Source of the DNA: Patescibacteria group bacterium
GTDB lineage: Bacteria; Patescibacteriota; Saccharimonadia; Saccharimonadales; UBA4665
Assembly: GCA_030271625.1 (NCBI GenBank)
Contig: JARXKN010000003.1
Span: 1-64,000, forward strand
Reading direction: 5' to 3'
Length of the DNA: 64,000 bases
Numbering within the stretch: position 1 is the first letter of the stretch; every line of letters begins with the position of its first letter. Positions 43,993 to 53,352 of the stretch are shown piece after piece. The translations under genes were made by a program, and so were the position numbers. The notes beneath the pieces were generated by a model, which made no database searches, had not been told where the DNA came from, and saw only the letters and a program-made list of their open reading frames with translations.

Positions 43993-45336
43993 ATGCTAGA
44001 TATTCAATTCATCCGTGATAACACCCAGTTAGTAAAAGAGCGGTCGGCGCAAAAGGGTTATACCGTCCAAATTGACCAATTACTGGAAATTGATGGCCAG
44101 CGTCGCACGCGCTTAACGCAAATAGATGAACTGCGGGCTCGCCGCAATGCCCAGGCCGCCGAACTGAAACAGGGCAAGCCAAGCGACGAACAAATTGCCG
44201 CCGGCCGCCAATTAAAAGAAGAGCTTGCCACCCTAGAAGCCGACTTAGTTAACATTGATAATGAATATCTCTTGCTCTTAAAGGCCGTGCCGAACATTCC
44301 GCTCGATGACGTCCCCGTTGGTGCCAGCGAGCAAGAAAACGTCGTTGCTAAGCGCGTCGGTGAGCCAACCGTGTTTGACTTTGCCGTTAAAACCCACTGG
44401 GAATTAGCCGAAGCTAAGGACTTGATAGATAAAGACCGAGCTACCAAAGTGGCGGGACCACGCTTTGCCTATATCAAAGGCGGCCTAGTGGAATTACAGT
44501 TTGCCATCATGCAATTCGTTACCCAAACCCTTGGCGACGAGACAGTTTTGCAGAAACTAATAGCAGAGAATGGTTTAAATATTCCAGCCAAGCCGTTTGT
44601 TCCGGTCTTACCGCCAGCCATGATTAAGACTTCGGTCTATGAAGCCATGGACCGCTTAGAGCCGCGGGACGACCGTTATAAAGTTGGCGAAGCCGATGAT
44701 GACTTGTGGCTGCAGGGTAGTGCCGAACACACGCTTGGTTCAATGTACCAGGATGAAATTCTAGCTGAGAGCCAACTACCAATCCGCTATGTTGGCTACC
44801 TCACGAGCTTCCGCCGTGAAGCCGGTACCTACGGCAAGGATACTGAGGGGATTATTCGGATGCACCAGTTCGATAAGCTCGAAATGGAAGTCTTTAGCAC
44901 TCCCGAAACTGGTTTAGATGAACACAAGTTACTCTGTGCGCTCCAAGAATACCTGGTACAGCAATTAGAGCTGCCGTATCAAATTTTGCAAAAGTGCACG
45001 GCCGATATTGGTAAGCCCAACGCTCGTGGTATCGATTTGGAAACCTGGATGCCAGGGCAGGATAAGTACCGCGAAACACATACTGCCGATTACATGACTG
45101 ATTACCAAAGCCGTCGTTTAAAGACTCGCTTCCGCCGCGAACCAAAATCGGCCCAAGCCATTGTTGACGTTGGGGCGGCTAACCCATCAATTGGCTTGGT
45201 ACACACCAACGATGCCACGGCCTTTGCGCTGGGGCGCATCATGGTAGCCATTATGGAAAACTACCAGACCGCTGACGGTAACATTAAAATCCCAACCGTT
45301 CTGCAACCGTACATGGCCAATAAAACTCAGATTTAA
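43993..45336 (+). CDS. serS: Seryl-tRNA synthetase
   Basis: 447 residues. The N-terminal long coiled-coil arm (~25-110) is followed by the class II core with motif 2 SFRREAGTYGKDTEGIIRMH and motif 3 close to the C-terminus (NDATAFALGRIMVAIMENYQ). It charges tRNASer. TATACT at 43981-43986 lies 6 nt before the ATG, with no Shine-Dalgarno sequence: a leaderless start. Confidence 0.97.
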   Translation: MLDIQFIRDNTQLVKERSAQKGYTVQIDQLLEIDGQRRTRLTQIDELRARRNAQAAELKQGKPSDEQIAAGRQLKEELATLEADLVNIDNEYLLLLKAVPNIPLDDVPVGASEQENVVAKRVGEPTVFDFAVKTHWELAEAKDLIDKDRATKVAGPRFAYIKGGLVELQFAIMQFVTQTLGDETVLQKLIAENGLNIPAKPFVPVLPPAMIKTSVYEAMDRLEPRDDRYKVGEADDDLWLQGSAEHTLGSMYQDEILAESQLPIRYVGYLTSFRREAGTYGKDTEGIIRMHQFDKLEMEVFSTPETGLDEHKLLCALQEYLVQQLELPYQILQKCTADIGKPNARGIDLETWMPGQDKYRETHTADYMTDYQSRRLKTRFRREPKSAQAIVDVGAANPSIGLVHTNDATAFALGRIMVAIMENYQTADGNIKIPTVLQPYMANKTQI

Positions 45337-45434
45337 TCACAGACGCGTTGTTAGACAAGCGTATAATTAGGGTAGAACTGGGCCAAATATCTAGCCCAGC
45401 GTAGCCAAACCTAAAACTCTTCAAAGGAGGCAAC

Positions 45435-45827
45435 ATGATACAAAAGTTTGAAATCAGCGGTGTTCACTTAGCTGTCGATGATGATCTACGTAAATATGCA
45501 ACCCGAAAGATTGGAAATTTGGATAAGTATCTGGCCCGCGGCAGCCGCGAAAGTGCCCACGCTGAAGTCTTCTTAAAAGTTGCTAAGGCCAAAAACAAGC
45601 AACATGCTACCTGCGAAGTTAACCTACACCTACCGCACGAAATTATCAGCGTTCACGAAACCACCATTAATCTCTATGCCGCCATTGATATTGTTGAGGC
45701 TAAATTGAAACAACAATTACAAAAGTACAAAGACCTGCACCAAAATGGAAAGCTACATCGAAAACTATTTGCCAGGTTATCTCGTAAGGCCGATTTTACT
45801 GCTGTTGACCCCCAACTCGAAGTCTAA
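45435..45827 (+). CDS. hpf: Ribosome hibernation promoting factor (HPF/RaiA)
   Basis: 130 residues, short HPF form with a basic extension. FEISGVHLAVDDDLRKYATR at the N-terminus, then ATCEVNLHLPHEIISV and DIVEAKLKQQLQKYKD match the family. It blocks the decoding site of idle ribosomes. The C-terminal dimerisation domain of long HPF is absent. Strong ribosome binding site AAAGGAGG; TATAAT at 45362-45367 is the likely -10, leaving a leader of about 65 nt. Confidence 0.9.
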   Translation: MIQKFEISGVHLAVDDDLRKYATRKIGNLDKYLARGSRESAHAEVFLKVAKAKNKQHATCEVNLHLPHEIISVHETTINLYAAIDIVEAKLKQQLQKYKDLHQNGKLHRKLFARLSRKADFTAVDPQLEV

Positions 45828-45937
45828 ATCCCTACGCTGACCTAATCTGTAAAAAGTACGTCGCTTTTGCCGCCAAAAGTGGTTATAATAACGCTATACT
45901 TTGTTGAGATTCTAAACCGGAAGAGGGAAAAGCGTTC

Positions 45938-48544
45938 ATGAATACTGTCTTAAAAAAGATTTTGGGTGACCCGCAGGCTAAAACCGTTAAGCGGTTACGC
46001 AAGCGCGTAGAAGTTATTAATGGCCTCAGCGATAAATATAAAAAGCTGAGTGATAGCCAGCTGCAAGCGCAGACAGATGTGCTGCGCAAGCGTCTCGCCA
46101 AAGAGTCTTTAGACGCCATTTTGCCCGACGCCTTTGCCGTAGTTCGGGAGGCTGCCAGCCGGGTGCTGGGACAACGCCACTTCGACGTCCAGTTAATTGG
46201 TGGCATGGTTATCCACGAAGGTAACGTCGCCGAAATGAAGACTGGTGAAGGTAAAACCTTAGTGGCTACGCTACCGGTCTATTTAAATGCCCTCGGCGGG
46301 CAGGGCGCCCATGTGGTATCGGTTAACGACTACTTGGTGCAACGTGACGCTGGCTGGATGGGTGAAGTCTATAACTTTATGGGCCTTACAACTGGTGTTA
46401 TTTTAGGCGATCACAGCTATATCTTTGATAAAAGCTACACTAACACCGAACACGAAGACCCCCGACTTAAGCACCTGAAGCCATGTAGCCGCCAGGAAGC
46501 CTATGCCGCTGACATTACCTACGGCACCAACAACGAATATGGTTTTGATTACTTGCGCGACAACATGGTCCGCGAAGAAGATCAGCTACGGCAGCGCGAG
46601 CTAAACTTTGCCATCGTCGACGAAGTGGACTCGATTTTAATTGATGAAGCCCGTACGCCGTTGATTATTAGCGCCCCCAGCGTTACCAGTGGTACCGCTT
46701 ACGACCAGTTCTCGAAAGTCGTCCGGCAGTTACGCAAAGACAAGCATTTCGAAACTGATGAAAAGCGTAAAACCGTTATCTTAACTGACGCCGGCGTCGA
46801 ACTGGTTCAAAAAACCTTAGGTATCGATAACTTGTACGGTAGTGAGAACATCCGCACTATTTATCACTTGCAACAAGCCCTTCGGGCGCACGCCTTGTTT
46901 ACTCGTGACAAGGATTACGTCGTAACTAAAGACGGCGAAGTCGTGATTGTCGATGAGTTTACCGGTCGCTTACTGGCCGGCCGCCGCTATAACGAAGGCT
47001 TGCACCAAGCCATCGAAGCTAAAGAAGGCGTGGAAGTCCAGCAGGAGAGCATGACCTTGGCGACAATTTCGTTCCAGAACTACTTCCGTTTGTATAACAA
47101 ATTAGGTGGCATGACTGGTACGGCCCTGACTGAAGCCGAAGAGTTCCACCAAATCTACAAGATTGACGTCGTGGAAATTCCATCTAACAAGCCATTGGCT
47201 CGCCAGGACCGCACCGACCGCATCTACCGCACCGAAAAGGGCAAGTTCCGGGCTATTGTCCGCGAAGTTAAGACCCTCCACACCAAGGGTCAGCCAGTTT
47301 TGATCGGCACGGTATCGATTGAAAAGAATGAACAGTTGGGCAGTATGCTGACCAAAGCCGGTATTCCGCACCAGGTGCTTAATGCCAAGAACAACGAACG
47401 CGAAGCCGCGATTGTTGCCAAGGCTGGTGAAAAGGGTGCTGTCACGCTCGCGACTAACATTGCTGGTCGTGGTACTGATATTGTGCTCAACGATGAAACC
47501 AAAGCCCTCGGCGGTTTATTTGTGCTTGGTTCCGAGCGTCACGAATCACGCCGAATTGATAACCAGCTCCGAGGCCGTTCTGGTCGCCAGGGTGACCCGG
47601 GTGTTACCCAGTTCTTCGTCAGCACCGAAGACGATTTAATGCGTATCTTTGGTGGCGACCGCATCAGTAGCATCATGGACCGCTTAAATGTCGATGACGA
47701 AACGCCAATCGAAAACCGCTTGATATCACGCAGTCTTGAAAAAGCTCAGGAAAAAGTAGAAGGCTACCACTTCGACCAACGGAAGAGTGTTGTGCAGTAT
47801 GACGATGTTATGAACCGGCACCGTAAAGCTATCTACAGCATGCGACGCGAAATCTTACGCAGCAGTGATATCAGTAAGCGAATTTCAACGCTTATTAATG
47901 AAGAAGCCCATGAAATGGCAGTCTCGCCCCTGGTCACGACCGATCAATACGAAGCTGTCCTGCGCGAAGCCTTTCCATTTGACGAGCCAACGCTGGATCG
48001 CTTGTTTGATTCTGACGCCACTAAGTTTGAAAAAGTACTAACCACCGAAGCCGTTGAGCTTTATGGTACTCGAGAAACTGCTTTCCAACCAGAAGTTATG
48101 CGCAAAGTTGAACGCGATATTTACTTACAGGTCTTAGATAACCTCTGGATGCAACACCTCGAAAATATGGATCACTTGCGTGAAGGTATCCACTGGATGA
48201 GTGTCGGTCAGCAAGATCCATTAGTCGAGTATCGTCGCCGGGGTCAGATGCTCTTCGAGGAAATGCAGATGCAGCTGCGCCATGAAGTAGTGCGCGGATT
48301 ATTCCACGCGCAGCCAGTGACCGGGGAAGATTTACTACGGGCTACCGAAACCGAACTAACCCGGGCGGCTCGCAGCAGCATTGAAAATAGCCGCCAGATT
48401 ACCAACAATGCCAATGAATTTGACGAGACTGACTTTGGTGATAAGAAGGCCGAGACGGCTAAAAAGAAGCAGCCTGCGACCATTAAAAAAGCCCGTAAGA
48501 CCGAACGTAAGCGAAAAACTACCGCTAAACGGCGCAAAAAGTAA
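45938..48544 (+). CDS. secA: Preprotein translocase ATPase SecA
   Basis: 868 residues. Walker A MKTGEGKTL at 100-108, the DEVDSILIDEARTPLIIS segment, GTDIVL within TNIAGRGTDIVL, and SERHESRRIDNQLRGRSGRQ identify SecA. It drives export through SecYEG. The C-terminal zinc-binding CxCxSGxxH domain is absent; the protein ends in a Lys/Arg-rich tail (KKAETAKKKQPATIKKARKT and onwards). TATAAT (45884) and TATACT (45895) upstream are candidate -10 boxes, with a GGAAGAGGG ribosome binding site. The M16 peptidase gene follows after 7 nt. Confidence 0.97.
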   Translation: MNTVLKKILGDPQAKTVKRLRKRVEVINGLSDKYKKLSDSQLQAQTDVLRKRLAKESLDAILPDAFAVVREAASRVLGQRHFDVQLIGGMVIHEGNVAEMKTGEGKTLVATLPVYLNALGGQGAHVVSVNDYLVQRDAGWMGEVYNFMGLTTGVILGDHSYIFDKSYTNTEHEDPRLKHLKPCSRQEAYAADITYGTNNEYGFDYLRDNMVREEDQLRQRELNFAIVDEVDSILIDEARTPLIISAPSVTSGTAYDQFSKVVRQLRKDKHFETDEKRKTVILTDAGVELVQKTLGIDNLYGSENIRTIYHLQQALRAHALFTRDKDYVVTKDGEVVIVDEFTGRLLAGRRYNEGLHQAIEAKEGVEVQQESMTLATISFQNYFRLYNKLGGMTGTALTEAEEFHQIYKIDVVEIPSNKPLARQDRTDRIYRTEKGKFRAIVREVKTLHTKGQPVLIGTVSIEKNEQLGSMLTKAGIPHQVLNAKNNEREAAIVAKAGEKGAVTLATNIAGRGTDIVLNDETKALGGLFVLGSERHESRRIDNQLRGRSGRQGDPGVTQFFVSTEDDLMRIFGGDRISSIMDRLNVDDETPIENRLISRSLEKAQEKVEGYHFDQRKSVVQYDDVMNRHRKAIYSMRREILRSSDISKRISTLINEEAHEMAVSPLVTTDQYEAVLREAFPFDEPTLDRLFDSDATKFEKVLTTEAVELYGTRETAFQPEVMRKVERDIYLQVLDNLWMQHLENMDHLREGIHWMSVGQQDPLVEYRRRGQMLFEEMQMQLRHEVVRGLFHAQPVTGEDLLRATETELTRAARSSIENSRQITNNANEFDETDFGDKKAETAKKKQPATIKKARKTERKRKTTAKRRKK

Positions 48545-48551
48545 TCTATTT

Positions 48552-49883
48552 ATGAAGCATACCGTCCAAGAGGTTACGCTGAGTAATGGTGCCAAAGGCT
48601 TATTTGTACACGTCCCAAACGCTAGTGTTATGACGTTCGATATTAACTTTCGGGCCGGTGAATACTTAGTTGAGTCCGCCAAGTGGGAAGTGCCGCACTT
48701 AATGGAGCACGTGCTGCTAGGTGCCAATGAACTTATTCCGCGAGCTCGCGATTTCCAAGCTGAACTCGAAAAGAACGGGGCCTACAGTAACGCTACAACC
48801 GGCGTCTACGATATCAGCTATGAAGCTGAATGCGCCGATTTTGAATGGGACCGGGTGCTAGGTTTACTGCTGGTGGCAATTGCCAAGCCATTATTCCTCG
48901 AAGAAGAGTTTCAGGCCGAATTTGGTAATGTCCAAGAAGAAATGGTAGCCCGCAGCAACAATCACTTCCGACGCCTAAGCCTAGAAATGCGCAAAGCTTT
49001 AGGCCTAATTGCTAAAACTGATGCTGAGCGCTTAGAACTGATGTCGAATGTAACCGTTGCCGATGTCCGCGCTCATTATCAGCGCACCCACCATACCCCA
49101 AACATGCGCTTTGTAGTCGCTGGCAATTTAACACCAGCCCGTAAAGACATGCTCCGTAAGCTGTTCCAAACCATTGACCTGCCGACGAAGGGGGAGCGCT
49201 TCGAGCTACCCTCAGAAGTTCCGCAGCATCTCAAAAAACCAGTTTATGTAGCCAACGATAACGTCGAAAATCTGTACTTTTACATCGATACGTTCCAAAA
49301 CGGGCGGATTGACGACGCGGCTACCGACGCCCTCAATCTTATTAATACGATGTTAACCGAAACCTTGTATTCCAAAATTCTTGGTACCGCCCGTGAGCGG
49401 GGCTTAGTCTACGGCATGAGTTCCGGCTTAAGTCAGACGCGCGACACCAGTAACTGGTGGTTCGGTGCCCAAGTATCAGATAAAAACGCTCCGGCGCTAC
49501 TCAATATTGTGGTCCAGGAATTAGAAAAAGTCTTAATCGGTGACATCTCGGAAGATGAAATTGCAGCTACCAAACAGTATGCTCTGGGGCGCTTTCAGCG
49601 GTCCGGCCAAACCGTTGGCGGCACGGCAGCCGGCTACTCCGGACGCTATTTCTTTGATGAAGTAGTCGAGAATTATTATCAAATTCCAGCTCGTATAAAG
49701 GCTGTTTCAAAAGACCAGATCATAACGGTCGCGCGGTCGATGTTTGCCGAAAAGATGTGGGGTTTCGGTGTCTTAGGTAATTGTGGTGAAGCCTTTGCCA
49801 CTGATCTGCGTCAACAGTTGACCCCGTTGTGGAGCGAGGCGCTCAAAACAGCCGAGGCGGCTCACGATGGACGACCTCAGTAG
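48552..49883 (+). CDS. M16-family zinc peptidase (pitrilysin/processing peptidase type)
   Basis: The start is placed at ATG 48552, 7 nt after the secA stop, giving 443 residues; the frame is open further upstream inside secA but that part is overlap. The inverted zinc motif HLMEH is at 49-53, with the third ligand Glu about 76 residues later in NVQEEMVAR. The C-terminal half has RERGLVYGMSSGLSQT typical of the second M16 domain. It may clear short peptides such as signal-peptide remnants (inference from secA linkage). Overlaps prfB by 17 nt. Confidence 0.9.
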   Translation: MKHTVQEVTLSNGAKGLFVHVPNASVMTFDINFRAGEYLVESAKWEVPHLMEHVLLGANELIPRARDFQAELEKNGAYSNATTGVYDISYEAECADFEWDRVLGLLLVAIAKPLFLEEEFQAEFGNVQEEMVARSNNHFRRLSLEMRKALGLIAKTDAERLELMSNVTVADVRAHYQRTHHTPNMRFVVAGNLTPARKDMLRKLFQTIDLPTKGERFELPSEVPQHLKKPVYVANDNVENLYFYIDTFQNGRIDDAATDALNLINTMLTETLYSKILGTARERGLVYGMSSGLSQTRDTSNWWFGAQVSDKNAPALLNIVVQELEKVLIGDISEDEIAATKQYALGRFQRSGQTVGGTAAGYSGRYFFDEVVENYYQIPARIKAVSKDQIITVARSMFAEKMWGFGVLGNCGEAFATDLRQQLTPLWSEALKTAEAAHDGRPQ

Positions 49884-50958
49884 TCAAGCTGTTGTTTTAC
49901 AGACGGCCGTCAGTGAGGCCGCGCAGCGTTTAGCTATCGCCAGTCTCGATCAAGAATTACAGCAGTTACAACAGCAATCTCAGACGGCTGTTTTTTGGGA
50001 CGACAACTTGCAGGCCCAATCAGTCATGAAGCAAATTTCTAAGCTGGAAGCTCGCGTTTCGCCGTGGCTTAGTTTGCAGGCCGCCGTTAATGATATTGTT
50101 GAATTATCAAATTTAGATGATCCACAAATGGCAGTTGAGTTAGGTAAGCAGTTAGTCACGGCCCAGTCCGACTTTAGCGCCCTTAAGGAAACCTTAAAAC
50201 TAAATGGTCCCTTCGACGACTATGATGCCATCGTCAGCATTCATGCGGGGGCAGGGGGCACTGATGCTCAAGACTGGGCGGCTATGCTACTGCGCATGTA
50301 TATCCGGTACTGCGAAAAGAATGGCTGGTCCTATACCACCCTCGATGAATCAAGCGGTGATGAAGCCGGCCTTAAAAGCGTTACCTTAGATATCAGCGGC
50401 AGCTTTGCCTACGGCAAACTTAAAAGTGAGCACGGCGTCCATCGGTTAGTCCGCCTAAGCCCGTTTAACAGTGACAATCTACGCCAAACTAGTTTTGCCA
50501 AAGTCGAAGTCACCCCTAAAATTGATAAGCCAGACGACCTCGTAATAGATGACAAGGAATTAAAAATTGATGTCTACCGCAGTGGCGGTCACGGCGGTCA
50601 GAGTGTTAATACGACCGACAGTGCGGTCCGCATTACCCACTTGCCAACCGGTTTGGTAGTGGCCATCCAAAACGAGCGTTCTCAGTTACAGAACCGTGAA
50701 ACCGCCATGACTATCTTGCGCGGTCGCTTAGCGGCCCTCCAATTAGAGCAGCATCAGGCAGCTGTTAGTGAGTTGAAGGGTCCGAATCAGTCAGCCGAGT
50801 GGGGTAATCAAATCCGGTCGTACGTGCTGCACCCTTATAAACAAGTCAAAGACCTCCGTAGCCGTTACGAAACAAGTGACCCCGAGGCCGTACTTGACGG
50901 TGATCTAGCCGAGTTAGTCGATGCTTACCTTGAGTATGCCCTAGCCGATAACAGCTAG
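49867..50958 (+). CDS. prfB: Peptide chain release factor 2
   Basis: 363 residues. The recognition tripeptide S-P-F is at 198-200 (RLSPFNSDN), marking RF2 (UAA/UGA), and GGQ at 243-245. The frame is continuous from ATG 49867 with no in-frame UGA near the N-terminus, so the autoregulatory +1 frameshift known from many bacteria is absent. It overlaps the M16 gene by 17 nt and abuts the stop of the opposite-strand gene. Confidence 0.96.
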   Translation: MDDLSSQAVVLQTAVSEAAQRLAIASLDQELQQLQQQSQTAVFWDDNLQAQSVMKQISKLEARVSPWLSLQAAVNDIVELSNLDDPQMAVELGKQLVTAQSDFSALKETLKLNGPFDDYDAIVSIHAGAGGTDAQDWAAMLLRMYIRYCEKNGWSYTTLDESSGDEAGLKSVTLDISGSFAYGKLKSEHGVHRLVRLSPFNSDNLRQTSFAKVEVTPKIDKPDDLVIDDKELKIDVYRSGGHGGQSVNTTDSAVRITHLPTGLVVAIQNERSQLQNRETAMTILRGRLAALQLEQHQAAVSELKGPNQSAEWGNQIRSYVLHPYKQVKDLRSRYETSDPEAVLDGDLAELVDAYLEYALADNS

Positions 50959-51480
50959 TTAGCCTTGCGGCTTACAGACAGCAAATGCCGGCTGGTGCAG
51001 CAGTTCAGAGAAATTATCAATCGTTACCGCTGGCTGTCCGGCCGTGGGGTTACTAACGACGTACTTTACCCGCAAATGGTTGGAACCTACCGGCTGGATG
51101 CTATCGACCTCGGTCGTCTCAACCGTCAATGCACATGTATTAAGATGCTCAGTGAACTGTAGCTGTGAGCTGACCGGTGTTAAGCGCATTGGTAGGTCAG
51201 GCACAAAACCAGCATCTTCAGCCACTTGTTGTAAGGCGTAGTAGCGCAGGTCGTGTTGCGCTTGGGTATGATCTTCGGCCAACCGCTGCTGCACTAAGCC
51301 AATCAGGGCGCCACTGCCGAGCAGGGCCAGACCACCGTAGACGGCACACAGCCGTCGCCGATAAGCGTAGGCAAATAAGCGTGTCTTGCGTTCACGAGCC
51401 GTCGAGAAGTCTAAATCTTTCTCAAAATCAGCAATAATTTGGCTAAATTGCGGACGGATGTTTTCATTATGGGCAGACAT
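50959..51480 (-). CDS. Hypothetical single-pass membrane protein, 173 aa
   Basis: The start at ATG 51480 is chosen because a near-consensus promoter (TTGCCA-17-TATAAT) and AAGGA lie just upstream; the longer frame from 51534 would begin above the -35 box. A cytoplasmic N-terminus with an acidic and then Arg-rich stretch precedes one membrane helix at ~44-63 (YGGLALLGSGALIGLVQQ). The ~105 residues after it lie outside and hold two Cys. Unknown family. Its stop directly abuts prfB. Confidence 0.7.
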   Translation of the reverse strand: MSAHNENIRPQFSQIIADFEKDLDFSTARERKTRLFAYAYRRRLCAVYGGLALLGSGALIGLVQQRLAEDHTQAQHDLRYYALQQVAEDAGFVPDLPMRLTPVSSQLQFTEHLNTCALTVETTEVDSIQPVGSNHLRVKYVVSNPTAGQPAVTIDNFSELLHQPAFAVCKPQG

Positions 51481-51501
51481 AGCGTTCCTTGTAAGTAGCC
51501 G

Positions 51502-51530
51502 ATTATAGAAGCTGTTAGGATATTTGGCAA
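51502..51530 (-). promoter_or_regulatory. Promoter of the 51480 minus-strand gene
   Basis: Minus strand: TTGCCA (51525-51530), 17 bp, TATAAT (51502-51507), followed by AAGGA before ATG 51480. Confidence 0.8.
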
Positions 51531-51569
51531 GCATAAGCGCTGCCTCAAAGCATAAGGGTTAAAGTTTGC

Positions 51570-51575
51570 TATACT
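51570..51575 (+). promoter_or_regulatory. Extended -10 box of ftsE
   Basis: TGC-TATACT, 7 nt before the ftsE ATG; no Shine-Dalgarno sequence and no clear -35 element. Confidence 0.5.
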
Positions 51576-51582
51576 AGAACTA

Positions 51583-52281
51583 ATGATTCTTCTCGACCGG
51601 GTAAGCAAAACATACAATCGCAGTCTTGGTCCGTCGCTCGACCGCATTAGCCTGCACGTTGAGCCGAAGGAGTTTGTGATAGTAATTGGCCAGAGTGGGG
51701 CTGGCAAGACGACCCTACTGCGCTTATTGACCAGAGAAGAGCGTCCGAGCTCCGGCAAAATTATTATTGGTGGCATCGATTATGACAAGCTAAAGGATAA
51801 AGACATCCCGTTATTACGGCGCAAAATTGGCGTTGTCTTCCAAGACTTTAAACTGTTACCAAATAAGAACGTCTTCGAAAACGTTGCCTTTGCGCTCGAA
51901 ATTGTCGGTGTTGGTAGTCGTGAAATTAAGCATACCGTGCCCAAGGTCCTCGATATCGTCAATTTAAAAGGCAAAGAAAAACGAATGCCCAATGAACTGT
52001 CTGGTGGCGAGCGCCAGCGGGTCGCGATTGCCCGGGCGATTGTTCGCCAACCGCGCATCCTGATAGCCGATGAGCCAACTGGTAACCTTGATCCAAAACA
52101 CGCTTGGGATGTCATAAAAGTGCTGGAAAAAATTAATCGTTACGGCACGACGGTATTGCTCACCACGCACAACGCCGAAGTGGTCAATAAACTAAAGCGC
52201 CGCGTGGTCACACTAGAGCATGGCAAAATCGCCAGTGACCGTGCCAATGCAAATTACGAGGCTAAAGACGACACCAAATGA
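51583..52281 (+). CDS. ftsE: Cell-division ABC transporter ATPase FtsE
   Basis: 232 residues. Walker A GQSGAGKTT at 36-44, signature LSGGERQRVAIAR and Walker B ILIADEPTGNLDP. With FtsX it couples ATP hydrolysis at the division site to activation of peptidoglycan hydrolases. The UGA stop overlaps the ftsX start by 4 nt (ATGA). A leaderless start is likely. Confidence 0.97.
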   Translation: MILLDRVSKTYNRSLGPSLDRISLHVEPKEFVIVIGQSGAGKTTLLRLLTREERPSSGKIIIGGIDYDKLKDKDIPLLRRKIGVVFQDFKLLPNKNVFENVAFALEIVGVGSREIKHTVPKVLDIVNLKGKEKRMPNELSGGERQRVAIARAIVRQPRILIADEPTGNLDPKHAWDVIKVLEKINRYGTTVLLTTHNAEVVNKLKRRVVTLEHGKIASDRANANYEAKDDTK

Positions 52282-53234
52282 ACCGCATTTATAAACGTCG
52301 ACTGATCACATTTTGGCGGATTATCACCACCGGTATGACTAACTTTATTCGCAATGCCAGCCTGGCCATTGCGGCTATTGCCGTTATGGTCGTTACGCTC
52401 ACCATTGTCTTATTTTCGTTAATTGCCAATGCCACTTTTACGAATACCATTGCTCAAATAACTAATAAGATTGATATTTCAGTTTATTTGAAAGATAGTG
52501 TCACGCCTCAGCAAAAAGACAGCTTAGTCGCTAACCTTAAAAAGCTGCCTGATGTCGGTAAAGTTACCTACCTGTCTAAAGACCAGGCGCTGCAGACCTA
52601 TATAAAGGACAATACCAAGAACCCGCAACTACTACAGGCGATTAATGCGACCGATAACCCGTTGCCGGCGACCATTAAGATTAAACCACTCGATCTTAAT
52701 AAGATTGGCACCATTAAAAACTTTTTAGTGACGCCAGCTAATGCCGCCTTACAAACAGCCGATTCGCCGTCATATAATGGCGATCGCAAACAGGCCATCG
52801 ATACCATTACCCACGCTACTAATGTGCTGCGAACGATTGGCATTGCGTCGGTCATAATTTTTACCATTATTTGTGCCTTGATAATTTTCAACACCATTCA
52901 GATGGCAATCTTCAACCGTCGTGACGAGCTGACCATCATGCGCTTACTCGGCGCCAGTACCAGTTATATTCGTGGTCCGTTTGTGGTCGAGAGCGCCATT
53001 TATGGTATTTTGTCGGCGGTACTGTCGATGGTAATAGTAAATGCCGCCTTTATTGCCTCTAGCTCGGCCTTGCAAGCCACTAGCCTTGGACTGCTAGACA
53101 TCAATTTTGCGGCCGATTTCTTTGGTAGTCATTTTCTACGACTTTTGTTGCTGCAGCTTTTAGTTGGTATACTTATAGGGATCGCCTCGTCTACTATTGC
53201 CACTCGCCGATACCTGAAGTTTAAGACCAAGTAG
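52278..53234 (+). CDS. ftsX: Cell-division protein FtsX
   Basis: 318 residues. A first membrane helix at ~27-50, a large extracellular loop (~55-190) that in other bacteria binds the hydrolase, and three C-terminal helices. FNTIQMAIFNRRDELTIMRL and LLGASTSYIRGPFVVE are typical of FtsX. Its likely partner is the coiled-coil/CHAP protein encoded next, as with PcsB in streptococci (family knowledge, here by linkage). Confidence 0.95.
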   Translation: MNRIYKRRLITFWRIITTGMTNFIRNASLAIAAIAVMVVTLTIVLFSLIANATFTNTIAQITNKIDISVYLKDSVTPQQKDSLVANLKKLPDVGKVTYLSKDQALQTYIKDNTKNPQLLQAINATDNPLPATIKIKPLDLNKIGTIKNFLVTPANAALQTADSPSYNGDRKQAIDTITHATNVLRTIGIASVIIFTIICALIIFNTIQMAIFNRRDELTIMRLLGASTSYIRGPFVVESAIYGILSAVLSMVIVNAAFIASSSALQATSLGLLDINFAADFFGSHFLRLLLLQLLVGILIGIASSTIATRRYLKFKTK

Positions 53235-53277
53235 TCAAATCGTTCGCAACGGTAACACCTACACCAGGGGAGGGTAA

Positions 53278-53306
53278 TTGAACAACTTGCACGCTTATGC
53301 TATATT
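53278..53306 (+). promoter_or_regulatory. Promoter of the CHAP hydrolase gene
   Basis: TTGAAC at 53278-53283, 17 bp and TATATT at 53301-53306. The TTG at 53278 that could look like a start codon is the -35 box itself. Confidence 0.65.
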
Positions 53307-53352
53307 GAGGGTACAAAAGTACCTAACAAACAGCACCACTAAAATTAGTCAT

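Noticed and set aside
48381-48551. N-terminal extension of the M16 peptidase inside secA
   Set aside because: The extension lies wholly within the secA frame and reads as low-complexity Arg/Lys/Leu; ATG 48552 just after the secA stop gives a standard M16 N-terminus.
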